Of a stretch of 64,000 bases of DNA, positions 8,482-16,711 are shown one piece after another. Every line of letters starts with the position of its first letter. The stretch's first letter is position 1. This stretch comes from Sphingomonadaceae bacterium OTU29LAMAA1 (GTDB taxonomy: Bacteria > Pseudomonadota > Alphaproteobacteria > Sphingomonadales > Sphingomonadaceae), in assembly GCA_024072375.1 (NCBI GenBank), contig CP099617.1, positions 2,088,001-2,152,000 of the forward strand. Reading direction: 5' to 3'. Under the pieces are notes generated by a model. That model was not told the origin of the DNA and made no database searches. It worked only from the letters and a program-made list of their open reading frames with translations. The translations under genes were made by a program, and so were the position numbers.

Positions 8482-10065
8482 CTATCCCTTGGCTGCCGCG
8501 GCTGCGAGCTCCTCCAAGTCGAGGTCGTGTTCGAGGTCGTGCAGCGTCTCGTCATCGATACAGCCGGTGCGATGCAGGCGGACGAGCTCGGCACGACCGG
8601 CGGCGACCGCGTCGATGATGACGTTGAAATGGCTGGCTATCGCCGCGTGGCGCTCCTCCGCGGTGCCGTCGAACGCATCCGCTGCCGTTGCGCGGGTCCG
8701 GTAACGTCGCAACAGCTGCGGGTGGATGACGGTGCCATCGGCCGCCACCGCCTCTCGCTCCACGACGGCGAGCTGCGCGCGGAACAGCATCGTCTCGGCG
8801 GCGTGCAGGTCGAGCGGCGGTCGCGTGCTGTCATCTTCGGGCGGCTTCAGCCAGCGGATGACCCAGCCGAGCGAGGTGCCCTGCACCAGCACGGTGACGA
8901 GGATCACGACGAAGGCGGTGACGAGCATCAGGTCTCGCGCCGGCATCGTCTCGGGCAGCGAGAGCGCGACCGCCAGCGTCACGACGCCGCGCATCCCGGC
9001 CCAGCTCATCACCACCGCCGCCCGCGGTCCAAGCGGTTGCTGTCGCGTCCAGCCGATGCGACGAACCGCGGCGACACCGGCATCGACGCCGAAGATCCAG
9101 AGGAATCGCGCGACGACGACCGCCATGACGATGAGCAGCACGGGCTGCGCCATCGTGTCCACCACCATGCCGAGCCCGCCGACCCGGTCCAGCAGGCCGC
9201 GTAACGACAGGCCGATCAGCAGGAAGACGGCGGCTTCGAGCAGGAACACCAACACCTGCCAGAACGCCAGCGCGCGGATGCGTACGCGCGCGTTGAAGAC
9301 GACGTGCTGATACCAGCCGCAGGTCAGGCCCGCCGTGACGACCGCGATGACGCCGGAAACGTGCAGCAGCTCGCCCGCGATATAGGCGCTCCAGCAGACC
9401 AGCACGGTCGCCGCGATCATCAGCGTATCGTCGCCGAGCCGACGAAGCAGGACCACCCACAACCCGCCGATGGCCGCTCCCACCGCAATACCGCCTGCCA
9501 CCAGCAGGAAGAAGGTTCCCGTCGCCGCACCCAGATGGAAGCTGCCGGTCAGCACCGCCGCCACCGCAAAGCGGAACAGGACCAGCCCGGCGGCGTCGTT
9601 CAACAGGCTTTCACCTTCGAGCAGCGTGGTCAGCCGACGCGGCAGCCTGACCCGCTGCAACACGGCGCGCGCCGATACGGCGTCGGGCGGCGACAGGATT
9701 GCACCGAGCGCGACGCAGGCAGCCCAGGGCAATTGGGGCATCAGCAGCCTGGTCACGATCGCCACGACCGCCGTGGTGAAGAAGACCGCGCCGACCGCCA
9801 GCGACAGAATGCCGGCCATGTGGCGGCGGAACGGCGCGATGGCGGTGAACCACGCGCCGTCCATCAACAGAGGCGGGAGAAAAAGGACGAGGACCAGTTC
9901 CGGATCGATCGCGATACCCTGCACGCCCGGTACGAAGGCCACCGCGCACCCGCCGACGATCAGCGCGGCTGCGGGCGGCAGCGACAGGCGACGGGCCAGA
10001 TAATGGAGCCCCAGCACCACCAGGAACATGCCGATGATCAGCTCGAAATTTGCTGCTGGATGCAC
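8482..10065 (-). CDS. CPA1-family Na+/H+ antiporter
   Basis: The product is about 527 residues. I chose the GTG at 10065 because gaaaaggg precedes it and the protein then begins directly with hydrophobic helices (ELIIGMFLVVLGLHYLARRL). Around twelve membrane segments follow. Hallmarks are LFLPPLLMDGAWF, the ILSPPDAVSARAVL motif with the conserved Asp of transport, LLEGESLLNDAAGLVLFRFAVA and SWAGMRGVVTLAVALSLP. A cytoplasmic tail from about residue 400 is helical and acidic. The protein exchanges Na+ (or K+) for protons across the inner membrane for pH and salt homeostasis. Ion preference cannot be read from the sequence. Confidence 0.88.
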   Translation of the reverse strand: MHPAANFELIIGMFLVVLGLHYLARRLSLPPAAALIVGGCAVAFVPGVQGIAIDPELVLVLFLPPLLMDGAWFTAIAPFRRHMAGILSLAVGAVFFTTAVVAIVTRLLMPQLPWAACVALGAILSPPDAVSARAVLQRVRLPRRLTTLLEGESLLNDAAGLVLFRFAVAAVLTGSFHLGAATGTFFLLVAGGIAVGAAIGGLWVVLLRRLGDDTLMIAATVLVCWSAYIAGELLHVSGVIAVVTAGLTCGWYQHVVFNARVRIRALAFWQVLVFLLEAAVFLLIGLSLRGLLDRVGGLGMVVDTMAQPVLLIVMAVVVARFLWIFGVDAGVAAVRRIGWTRQQPLGPRAAVVMSWAGMRGVVTLAVALSLPETMPARDLMLVTAFVVILVTVLVQGTSLGWVIRWLKPPEDDSTRPPLDLHAAETMLFRAQLAVVEREAVAADGTVIHPQLLRRYRTRATAADAFDGTAEERHAAIASHFNVIIDAVAAGRAELVRLHRTGCIDDETLHDLEHDLDLEELAAAAAKG

Positions 10066-10219
10066 GAAGCCGCCCTTTTCCCGCTCGTCCGACGTGCTGT
10101 GCAATCCGTCACCGACATCGTCAACGGAAGGGCCGAGCAAACCGGACGGCCCGGCGCACGTTCCTGCTCCCGACGCCGGATGCCCGGTCATATCCGAAAA
10201 AGACCGTTCCTACCGCCGT

Positions 10220-11098
10220 TCAGGCATCCGCACGTGCTGCCGCAACCTCTCGTTCGGCCTGGACGAAGCCATAGCCCGGAACGATCTCGCCCGAACGATC
10301 GACGATCTCGGACCACCGCGAGACGACCTGCTCACCGGCATCGGCAGCATGACCGACGTAGCGACCGTGGGTCAGCGTCACGTTGGCCGTGGCCACATGG
10401 CCCGCACCGGCGCACACGACCATCCGCGTCGGCGCATCGTCCGCGACCAGCGCCAGCAGGGCGGGTGAGACGCGATCCGGCGCCAGCATGGTCAGGCTCT
10501 CCGCATCGAGGACGCCTTCGGTCATCTGCGTCGCGGCGGTGGGCGCGAGGCAATTGACGCGGATGTCGTATTTCTCGCCCTCGATGGCCAGCGTTTGCAT
10601 CAGGCCGACCAGCGCCATCTTGGCCGCGCCGTAATTGGCCTGGCCGAAGTTGCCGTACAGGCCGGACGAGGAGGTCGTCATGACGATCCGGCCGAAGCGC
10701 TGCGCGCGCATCGCCTCCCACACCGCTTTGGTGCAGATCGCCGCGCCGATCAGGTGAATGTCGACGACGGTACGGAAGTCGGCGATCGTCATCTTGGCGA
10801 AGCTCTTGTCGCGCAGGATGCCGGCGTTGTTGACGAGGATATCGACGCGGTCCCAGGCGGCGAGTACGGCTTCGACCATCGCACCGACCGCCGCCTCGTC
10901 GGTCACCGATCCGGCGACGGCGGTCGCGGTGCCGCCGTGCGCCGTGATCTCATGAGCGACCCGCTCGGCGGCGTCCGCCGACACATCGTTCACCGCCACC
11001 CGCACGCCGCGACCCGCCAAATACAGCGCGTGCGCCCGCCCGAGTCCGCCGCCTGCCCCGGTGATGATCGCGGTCCTGCCTTCCAACGCCAATGTCAC
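10220..11098 (-). CDS. SDR family NAD(P)-dependent oxidoreductase
   Basis: The product is about 292 residues, a short-chain dehydrogenase. Landmarks are the cofactor motif TGAGGGLGRAHAL, NNAGILRD, and the catalytic Ser/Tyr/Lys (TTSSSGLYGNFGQANYGAAK). The length and C-terminal extension resemble the dehydrogenase half of multifunctional enzyme type 2, which oxidises 3-hydroxyacyl-CoA in beta-oxidation. The start is uncertain: GTG 11098 is reported, while TTG 11092 has better spacing to aggag. It diverges from an MFS gene and may belong to a catabolic cluster with the acyl-CoA synthetase at 15046. Confidence 0.85.
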   Translation of the reverse strand: MTLALEGRTAIITGAGGGLGRAHALYLAGRGVRVAVNDVSADAAERVAHEITAHGGTATAVAGSVTDEAAVGAMVEAVLAAWDRVDILVNNAGILRDKSFAKMTIADFRTVVDIHLIGAAICTKAVWEAMRAQRFGRIVMTTSSSGLYGNFGQANYGAAKMALVGLMQTLAIEGEKYDIRVNCLAPTAATQMTEGVLDAESLTMLAPDRVSPALLALVADDAPTRMVVCAGAGHVATANVTLTHGRYVGHAADAGEQVVSRWSEIVDRSGEIVPGYGFVQAEREVAAARADA

Positions 11099-11113
11099 TC
11101 TCCTGCTTTCGTT

Positions 11114-11133
11114 GGCTCCCATCATACGGAGCC
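11114..11133. promoter_or_regulatory. Small palindrome in the SDR-MFS divergent region
   Basis: An inverted repeat ggctcc/ggagcc flanks the 8-base centre catcatac. It lies in the leader of the SDR gene, in the region between two divergent genes of one putative pathway. A regulator site, for example for the TetR protein at 14337, is possible but unproven. Confidence 0.3.
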
Positions 11134-11234
11134 GGACGCCAAGCACAATATTCATTCATACGTGAGTGTGCATTGACACGCCCGGTGAGGTGCAGCATCC
11201 TCCGCGGATAAGCCACGACACAGTGGGAGAGGTG

Positions 11235-12548
11235 ATGACGGTCCTGAGCAGCGTGGCGGCACCCGATCCGCTTGTCGACGCGTATCCTATGCGAAGGCGG
11301 TCGCGGCACCCCGGTATCGTGCTGGCGATGCTGACCTTTGTCTACGTCCTCAACTTCCTCGACCGGCAGCTGCTCGGCATCCTCGCCAAGCCGATCCAGG
11401 ATTCGCTGCATATCACCGATGGCCAATTGGGGCTGATCGGCGGGCTGTATTTCGCGATGTTCTATTGCTTCATCGCAATTCCGGTCAGTTGGCTGGCGGA
11501 CCGGACCAGCCGGGTCGGCGTGCTGACGCTCGCCTGCGCGATCTGGAGCGCGGCGACGATCGCCTGCGGCATGGCGCGCACCTATCCGCAACTGGTGGTC
11601 GCGCGCATGGTGGTCGGGTTCGGCGAGGCGGGCGGCGTGCCGCCGTCCTATGCGCTGATCACCGACACGTTCGCGCCGGGGCGGCGCGGCGTCGCGTTCG
11701 GCATCTACAATCTGGGGCCGCCGATCGGTGCGGCGCTGGGCATCGCGCTGGGCGCGACGATCGCGACATTGTTCGACTGGCGCGATGCGTTCGTTGCGAT
11801 CGGGCTGGTCGGCATCGTCGCGGCGGTCGCGCTGCCGTTCGTGGTGCCGGAGCCGGCGCGCGGGGCGGCCGATCCGGGTGCCGCGACGCGTCTGGACAAG
11901 GCACCGTTCTGGGCGACGCTGCGCGCGTTCTTCGCCAATCCCGTCATGACGCTCGCCGCATTCGGCAGCGGTGCCACCCAATTCGTCACCTATGGCCTCG
12001 GCAATTTCGCGGTGCTGTTCCTGATCCGCGAAAAGGGCATGACCCTGCCCGAGATCGCGCTGTGGTATGCGCTGGCGATCGTGATCGGGATGGGCGGCGG
12101 CATGATCGCGTCGGGGCGGATCATCGACCGGTTCAGCCGCGGATCGCGCCGGGTGTTCGCGATCGCACCCGCGGTGTCGCTGGCGGTGTCGATGCCCTTC
12201 TACATCGCGTTCGTCTGGGCACCGACGTGGCCGCTGGCGCTGGCGCTGCTGACCGTCGTGATGTTCTTCAACTATTTCTACCTGTCGTGCTCGGTGACGC
12301 TGGTGCAGGAAGAGGCGGCGCCCAACCAGCGCGTGCTGGCGGGCGCGCTGCTGCTGCTGGTGATGAACTTCATCGGCCTGGGCCTCGGCCCGACATGGGT
12401 CGGCGCGGCCAGCGACCATTTCGCGGCGGGCGGCGCGACCAACCCGCTGCAACTGGCGCTCTACACCCTCACCCCTTTCTACGTCATCGCGATCGGCCTG
12501 TTCCTGTGGCTGGCGCGCACGCTGCACCGTCAGGAGTCCGGAATATGA
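11235..12548 (+). CDS. MFS transporter (spinster-like)
   Basis: The product is 437 residues. The ATG at 11235 follows a strong ribosome site (gggagagg) and is preferred over the longer frame. There are about twelve membrane helices, with the MFS loop 2-3 motif SWLADRTSRVGVLTL and the TM1 motif FVYVLNFLDRQLLGILAKPIQ, typical of the spinster-like sugar/lipid transporter group. The stop overlaps the start of the carboxylesterase gene (ATGA), so import or export is probably tied to the esterase substrate or product. The substrate is unknown. Confidence 0.85.
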   Translation: MTVLSSVAAPDPLVDAYPMRRRSRHPGIVLAMLTFVYVLNFLDRQLLGILAKPIQDSLHITDGQLGLIGGLYFAMFYCFIAIPVSWLADRTSRVGVLTLACAIWSAATIACGMARTYPQLVVARMVVGFGEAGGVPPSYALITDTFAPGRRGVAFGIYNLGPPIGAALGIALGATIATLFDWRDAFVAIGLVGIVAAVALPFVVPEPARGAADPGAATRLDKAPFWATLRAFFANPVMTLAAFGSGATQFVTYGLGNFAVLFLIREKGMTLPEIALWYALAIVIGMGGGMIASGRIIDRFSRGSRRVFAIAPAVSLAVSMPFYIAFVWAPTWPLALALLTVVMFFNYFYLSCSVTLVQEEAAPNQRVLAGALLLLVMNFIGLGLGPTWVGAASDHFAAGGATNPLQLALYTLTPFYVIAIGLFLWLARTLHRQESGI

Positions 12549-14164
12549 AGATCATGCTGACCGCGCTGGCGCTGGCGAGCGCCGCGCCGGTGTTCGCGCA
12601 AGGACCGGTCGTCACCGCCCCCGCCGGCACCGTGAGCGGCACGACCGACGGAACGCTGCGGGTGTTCAAGGGCATCCCCTATGCCACGCCACCGGTCGGC
12701 GCGCTGCGCTGGAAAGCGCCGGTGCCGCAGCCGCGCTGGACCGGCACGCGCGCCGCGACCGGCTTCGGCCCGGCCTGCGTCCAGCCGCAGGCGCCCAATG
12801 CGACCGTCTATTCGGGCGTGCCGATGCCGGTGAGCGAGGATTGCCTGACGCTCAACGTCTGGGCTCCCGCCGATGCGAAGAACGCGCCGGTGATGGTGTG
12901 GATTCACGGCGGTGCGCTGAACACCGGATCGAGCCGCGAGCCGATGTACGATGGCCGCAAGCTCGCCGAGCGCGGCATCATCGTCGTGTCGATCAACTAT
13001 CGGCTGGGCGTGCTCGGCTGGCTGGCGCATCCATGGTTGAGCGGCGAGGCGCGCGGGGTGTCGGGCAATTACGGGCTGCTCGACCAGATCGCGGCGCTGC
13101 AATGGGTGCGCACCAACATTGCGGCGTTCGGCGGCGATGCGCGCAACGTCACGATCGCGGGCGAATCCGCGGGCGGGTTGAGTGCGCTGTACCTGATGAC
13201 GTCGCCGGCGGCGCGGGGGCTGTTCGCCAGGGCAATCGCGCAGAGTTCGTACATGATCTCGATGCCAGAACTCAGGAAGCCGGTGTTCGGCATGCCGGCA
13301 TGGGAGGCGGGAGGCGCGCTGCTGACCGGCGCGCTGAAGACGCCGGACCTTGCCAGTTTGCGGGCGCTGGATGCGCAGACGCTGACCGATATGGCGGCGA
13401 AGCTCGGGTTCGCGCCGTTCGGTGTGGTCGATGGCGCGGTGCTGCCGCAGCAGATGGTCGACGCCTTCGATCGGGGGAAGCAGGCGGCGGTGCCGGTCCT
13501 CGCCGGCTTCAATCAGGGCGAGATACGGTCGCTGCGCATGCTGGCGCCGAAGCCGCCGGCGGATGCTGCGGCGTATGAGGCGGCGATCCGGGCGAAATAC
13601 GGCGATCTGTCCGATGCGTTTTTGCGCCAGTATCCGGCGGCGGGTTATGGGGAGAGCATCCTCGCCGCGACCCGCGACGCGCTGTATGGATGGACGGCGG
13701 AGCGGCTGGTCCGCAAGCAGGCGGCGCTCGGCAAGCCCGCCTATCTCTACATGTTCGATCACGGTTACCCGGCGATGGATCAGGCGGACCTGCACGCCTT
13801 TCACGCCAGCGAACTGCCCTATGTGTTCGGTACGTTGACCGCGACGCCGCCGCGCTGGCCGAAGATCCCGGCGGCGGCGAGCGAGCAGGCGTTGTCGGAG
13901 GCGATGCTGGATTACTGGGCGAGCTTCGTGCGCGACGGGCGGCCGGTCGCGAAGGGCGCGGCGCCGTGGGCGGCCTATGATGCGAAGCGCGGCTACATGC
14001 ATTTCGCGGCGATGCCGGCCGCGAAGCGCGACCTGTTGCCGGGCATGTTCGCGCTCAACGAGCGGGTGATGTGCCGGCGGTGGACGACGGGGACGATCGG
14101 GTGGAACTGGAACGTCGGGCTCGCCGCACCGGCGATGCCGCCGGCTGTTGCGGGATGCGAGTAA
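12545..14164 (+). CDS. Secreted type-B carboxylesterase
   Basis: The product is 539 residues with a signal peptide (MKIMLTALALASAAPVFAQ). It has the carboxylesterase/lipase family features: GIPYATPPVGALRW, the oxyanion-hole HGG at 121-123, nucleophile elbow GESAGG with Ser208, and a late His in HASELPYVFG. It should hydrolyse carboxylic esters in the periplasm or outside. The start ATG overlaps the MFS stop by three bases, so both genes are likely co-expressed. A longer open frame in phase continues upstream to 11465, inside the MFS gene, and is not real. Confidence 0.9.
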   Translation: MKIMLTALALASAAPVFAQGPVVTAPAGTVSGTTDGTLRVFKGIPYATPPVGALRWKAPVPQPRWTGTRAATGFGPACVQPQAPNATVYSGVPMPVSEDCLTLNVWAPADAKNAPVMVWIHGGALNTGSSREPMYDGRKLAERGIIVVSINYRLGVLGWLAHPWLSGEARGVSGNYGLLDQIAALQWVRTNIAAFGGDARNVTIAGESAGGLSALYLMTSPAARGLFARAIAQSSYMISMPELRKPVFGMPAWEAGGALLTGALKTPDLASLRALDAQTLTDMAAKLGFAPFGVVDGAVLPQQMVDAFDRGKQAAVPVLAGFNQGEIRSLRMLAPKPPADAAAYEAAIRAKYGDLSDAFLRQYPAAGYGESILAATRDALYGWTAERLVRKQAALGKPAYLYMFDHGYPAMDQADLHAFHASELPYVFGTLTATPPRWPKIPAAASEQALSEAMLDYWASFVRDGRPVAKGAAPWAAYDAKRGYMHFAAMPAAKRDLLPGMFALNERVMCRRWTTGTIGWNWNVGLAAPAMPPAVAGCE

Positions 14165-14179
14165 GGGGGCTTCGTCGCT

Positions 14180-14285
14180 CCGGCTTCGTTCCGGGGGCCA
14201 CCATGCGGCACGGGAAAGGCTGGAGCCGCAAGCCCTTCCCCTCGCCGCAGAGTGGACCCCGGAACGAGTCCGGGGTGACGCGGGG
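14180..14285. repeat. GC-rich intergenic inverted repeat element
   Basis: Between two convergent genes lies a sequence with arms cgttccgggg (14187-14196) and ccccggaacg (14257-14266), and a second hairpin at 14256-14276 (8-bp stem, loop acgag). This looks like the short interspersed repeats common in alphaproteobacterial intergenic regions and may also end transcription from both sides. Confidence 0.55.
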
Positions 14286-14336
14286 CATTTGGCGGGGTTT
14301 GGCGGGGCCTTGCCGGTTTTCGCCCGACAGGGGACT

Positions 14337-15026
14337 TTACCCCTGCCGCGTCTCGCAGGTCGCGATGATGCCCGCCGCCATGAAGCGCGCCATCCGCGCC
14401 TTGATCGCGGCGAAATCGTCCGACCGGCACAGGCCGCCCGACAGTTTGTCGATCCGCCCGGTCCGGCCCAGCGACAGCATCAGGCCGCCGGTTACGAAGT
14501 GATAGCCCCAGAACAGATCCTCCTCCGCGCACCCCGGAAGCGCCTGCTTGAGGATCTGGATCAGCCGCAGCACGACCGCATCGAAATGCGTGTCCATCAG
14601 GTCCGCACCCCATTCGGCGGTGTTGCTCATCTGCGCGCCGAGCATGCCGAAATTGCGCCAGCCGATATCGCCGTTGCCGTACAGGTCGAGGTCGGCGTCG
14701 AGATAGGCGTGCAGCGCGCCCTCGACCGTGGGCTTGCCCGCCGCCTCGCGTTCGTAGGCGTCGAGCGTCGCGAGGCGGCGTTCGATCGTCACCGGCGCAC
14801 GGCGGGCGATGACCGCGTCGAACAGCTCCTTCTTGTCCTTGAAATAATAATGCAGCAGCGACTGGTGGACGCCGACCTGCTGCGCGACCTCCTTCAGTGT
14901 CACGCCGTACAGGCCGCGTTGGGCGAACAGCGCCTCCGCCGCGTCGAAGATCTGCTCCATCGTCGCCGCGCGCTGGTCGGCCTTTTTCGTTGGGCGGCGT
15001 GTGGGGCGGGTGGTTGCTTCCGTCAT
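14337..15026 (-). CDS. TetR family transcriptional regulator
   Basis: The product is 229 residues from the ATG at 15026; an in-frame ATG at 15053 would overlap the end of the synthetase gene. The N-terminal TetR helix-turn-helix is clear (TMEQIFDAAEALFAQRGLYGVTLKEVAQQVGVHQSLLHYYFKDKKELF). The C-terminal half is a helical ligand-binding domain. It sits 19 bases downstream of the acyl-CoA synthetase on the same strand, so it probably controls the surrounding cluster and may respond to an acyl-CoA intermediate. That role is inferred. Confidence 0.88.
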   Translation of the reverse strand: MTEATTRPTRRPTKKADQRAATMEQIFDAAEALFAQRGLYGVTLKEVAQQVGVHQSLLHYYFKDKKELFDAVIARRAPVTIERRLATLDAYEREAAGKPTVEGALHAYLDADLDLYGNGDIGWRNFGMLGAQMSNTAEWGADLMDTHFDAVVLRLIQILKQALPGCAEEDLFWGYHFVTGGLMLSLGRTGRIDKLSGGLCRSDDFAAIKARMARFMAAGIIATCETRQG

Positions 15027-15045
15027 GTCGATCCCACCCATGGCC

Positions 15046-16635
15046 TCAGCCATGCTCGGCCCGCAAGCGCATCTTGTCGATCTTGCCGGTCAACGCCAGC
15101 GGCATCGTCGGTACGCGCACGATCGCGTCGGGCAGCCACCAGCTGGCGATCCTGCCGCGGAGCGCGTCGAGCAACGTCTCGTCGGACAGTCCCGCGCCCT
15201 GCCGCTCCTCGACGACCAGCACCGGGCGTTCGCCCCAGCGCGGGTGCGCGCGGCCGACGACGGCAACCAGCGCGATCTCCGGCAGCGCGCCGACGATCGC
15301 CTCGATCTCGCCGGGGTTGATCCATTCGCCGCCCGATTTGATCAGGTCCTTCGAACGGCCCGTGATCGACAGGTTGCCCGCCGCATCGATCCGCGCGAGG
15401 TCGCCGGTGTCGAACCAGCCCTCGGCGTCGGTCGCCGGCTCGTCCTGCCCGAAATAGCGTTCGACCGCGCTCGCGCCCTTCACCCACAACCGCCCCTCGC
15501 CCGCGCGCTGGTCGGGCAGCGGCACGCCCGCGGCGTCGGTGAGGCGGAGGTCGACGCCCATCGGCGGGCGGCCGGATTTGGCCGAGACGCGGACGCTGGC
15601 GTTGGACGGTGTCACCGTGCCGACCGGCGAGAGTTCGGTCATGCCCCAGCTGGTCTGGATGGTGACGCCCAGCCGCGCCTCCAGTCGGTCCATCAGCGCT
15701 TGCGGCACCGACGATCCGCCGAGCAGGACACGTTGAAGCGACGGCACCTCGCCGCCGGTCTGCTCCAGATGATCGACCAGCCCGAGCCACACGGTGGCGA
15801 CGCCGGCGGCGACGGTCACGCGCTCGTCGTTGATCAGCCGGGCGAGGCTGGCGCCGTCCTGGTTGCGGCCGGGCAGGACCAGCTTGGCGCCCGCCGCCGG
15901 ACCGGCGAAGGCGAAGCCCCAGCCGTTGGCGTGGAACATCGGCACCGCGACCAGCACCGCGTCGCGGGCGGTGATGCCGACGACATCGGCGGCGAGCAGG
16001 TGCGTGGTGTGCAGGTAGTTGGACCGGTGCGTGTAGGTCACGCCCTTCGGCGCGCCGGTGGTGCCGGAGGTGAAGCACAGGCCGGCGGGCGCGTTCTCGT
16101 CGAACCCGCCCCAGGGCATCGCCGCGCCGTGCTGGCCGAGCAGGTCTTCCATCCGCCAGATGCGCACGCGCTCCGACGCGGGCGCGGGTTGTGCCGCGCC
16201 GGGCTCGTCGAACAGCAGGACGTGCTCGATCCCCGGACAGCGCTCCAGCAAATCCTCGACCAGCGACGCGAGGCCCGGACTGACCGCCAGCACGCGATTG
16301 CCCGCCTGATGGATCATCGCGGCGAGATGCGCGGGCGCAAGGCGCGGGTTGAGCGTGTGGCAGACGATCCCCGTTCCCATCGCGCCATACCAGCATTCCA
16401 TATGCGCCTGGCTGTTCCACGCCAGCGTGGCGAGATTGTCGCCGGCCTTCAGCCCCAGCGCGGCGAAGGCTCCCGACAGGCGGTTGGCCCGTTCACGCAA
16501 GGCGGCATAGCCGATCCGTTCGCTGCCGCCATCTCCACCACCGGTCACGACCTCGGTCGCGCCATGCCATCTGGCGGCATGGTCGATGAACTTGTCGAGC
16601 GTCAGCGCATAGGGCTGCATCGATCCGGGAGTCAT
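15046..16635 (-). CDS. Acyl-CoA synthetase (AMP-forming, fatty-acid/aryl type)
   Basis: The product is 529 residues from the ATG at 16635. It is an ANL-superfamily enzyme: P-loop-like FTSGTTGAPKGVTYTHRS, SWGMTELSP, GWFDTGDLARID, the hinge SKDLIKSGGEW, and the C-terminal catalytic lysine in LTGKIDKMRLR. It activates a carboxylic acid to an acyl-CoA with ATP. Together with the esterase, the SDR and the TonB receptor it suggests uptake and CoA-dependent breakdown of an ester-bound acid. The specific acid is not evident. Confidence 0.88.
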   Translation of the reverse strand: MTPGSMQPYALTLDKFIDHAARWHGATEVVTGGGDGGSERIGYAALRERANRLSGAFAALGLKAGDNLATLAWNSQAHMECWYGAMGTGIVCHTLNPRLAPAHLAAMIHQAGNRVLAVSPGLASLVEDLLERCPGIEHVLLFDEPGAAQPAPASERVRIWRMEDLLGQHGAAMPWGGFDENAPAGLCFTSGTTGAPKGVTYTHRSNYLHTTHLLAADVVGITARDAVLVAVPMFHANGWGFAFAGPAAGAKLVLPGRNQDGASLARLINDERVTVAAGVATVWLGLVDHLEQTGGEVPSLQRVLLGGSSVPQALMDRLEARLGVTIQTSWGMTELSPVGTVTPSNASVRVSAKSGRPPMGVDLRLTDAAGVPLPDQRAGEGRLWVKGASAVERYFGQDEPATDAEGWFDTGDLARIDAAGNLSITGRSKDLIKSGGEWINPGEIEAIVGALPEIALVAVVGRAHPRWGERPVLVVEERQGAGLSDETLLDALRGRIASWWLPDAIVRVPTMPLALTGKIDKMRLRAEHG

Positions 16636-16711
16636 GACGGGTCTTTCGAGGAGGGACCGGGGCAGCATCGGACTGGCGGACGCGGCCGATGAGGGCCGCG
16701 CCCGCCCGGCA

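Noticed and set aside
11465..12544. In-phase upstream extension of the carboxylesterase
   Set aside because: It lies inside the MFS gene in another frame; the signal peptide and ATG at 12545 define the true start.
15001..16692. 563-residue open frame on the plus strand
   Set aside because: Antisense to the acyl-CoA synthetase.
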